Assembly: GCA_028283025.1 (NCBI GenBank)
Contig: JAPYNO010000104.1
Location: 1-33,535 of the forward strand
DNA: 33,535 nt
From: Pseudomonadales bacterium
Lineage (GTDB): Bacteria; Pseudomonadota; Gammaproteobacteria; Pseudomonadales; Azotimanducaceae
Direction: 5' to 3'
Part shown: positions 33,456 to 33,535 of the stretch, piece by piece
Layout of the letters: every line of letters starts with the position of its first letter
Position numbering within the stretch: position 1 is the stretch's first letter
Position numbers and translations under genes: made by a program
Notes under the pieces: generated by a model
What the model saw: the letters and a program-made list of their open reading frames with translations, nothing else
Told to the model about the DNA's origin: nothing
Databases searched by the model: none

Positions 33456-33535
33456 TACATAAGTAACGAAAAGGAGTCAGCCCTCATTGTGAGGCAAGGA
33501 TCTCGGCCCCGGCATCCGATGATGCTGTATTATTC

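Noticed and set aside
1-33535. CRISPR arrays, insertion sequences, integrases, rRNA
   Set aside because: No regularly spaced repeats, transposase or integrase motifs, or rRNA sequence were seen on either strand.

Overview
The window reads as chromosomal DNA of a proteobacterium, most likely a gammaproteobacterium. The evidence is the gene order rimP-nusA-infB-rbfA-truB-rpsO-pnp, an rnf cluster followed directly by nth, a NusA carrying the C-terminal acidic repeats typical of gammaproteobacteria, and the rpsB-tsf-frr-uppS-cdsA block. Coding density is high. Neighbouring genes often overlap by 4 bases (ATGA), and TTG or GTG starts are common. I could not compute GC content or run searches, so family names rest on motifs read from the translations.

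Left part (1-3.4 kb): the 5' part of an ammonium transporter gene (amtB, running off the left edge), a degenerate ATPase-fold regulator-like protein, a VapB/VapC remnant, a tRNA-Met(CAT), and a CNNM/CBS-domain membrane protein. From 3.4 to 12.3 kb, on the minus strand, lies the complete translation/RNA-decay operon (rimP, nusA, infB, rbfA, truB, rpsO, pnp). Its roughly 300-base leader contains a terminator-like hairpin. From 12.6 to 13.7 kb there is a small defence/toxin patch: a decayed DUF4143-type ATPase, then an intact vapBC module with a three-half-site operator.

From 13.7 to 20 kb on the plus strand come metG, rnfA, rnfB, rnfD, rnfG, rnfE and nth. The normal rnfC gene is absent. Instead the RnfB protein ends in the two-cluster ferredoxin segment normally found at the end of RnfC. 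The operon thus encodes the membrane and flavin-carrying parts of an Rnf complex but no NADH-oxidising subunit. This is the most striking feature of the window. Next, on the minus strand, two tandem DUF1538 membrane proteins are followed by a PII-like protein whose T-loop region is shortened and lacks tyrosine. This looks like a transporter with its own regulator, substrate unknown. argG, grxD, fhs and cdsA follow.

From 25.2 to 29.4 kb is the rpsB-tsf-frr-uppS-cdsA block. pyrH is missing from its usual place, and a ParE/RelE toxin remnant is lodged between uppS and cdsA. map is divergent from rpsB, and the space between them holds a structured rpsB leader and a good map promoter. The right end (30.5-33.3 kb) is a two-gene catabolic-looking unit (aldehyde dehydrogenase then amidohydrolase) that looks less GC-rich than the rest and may be accessory.

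A recurring theme is decay of toxin-antitoxin and selfish-type genes: three separate remnants lie beside essential genes, with one intact vapBC module surviving.
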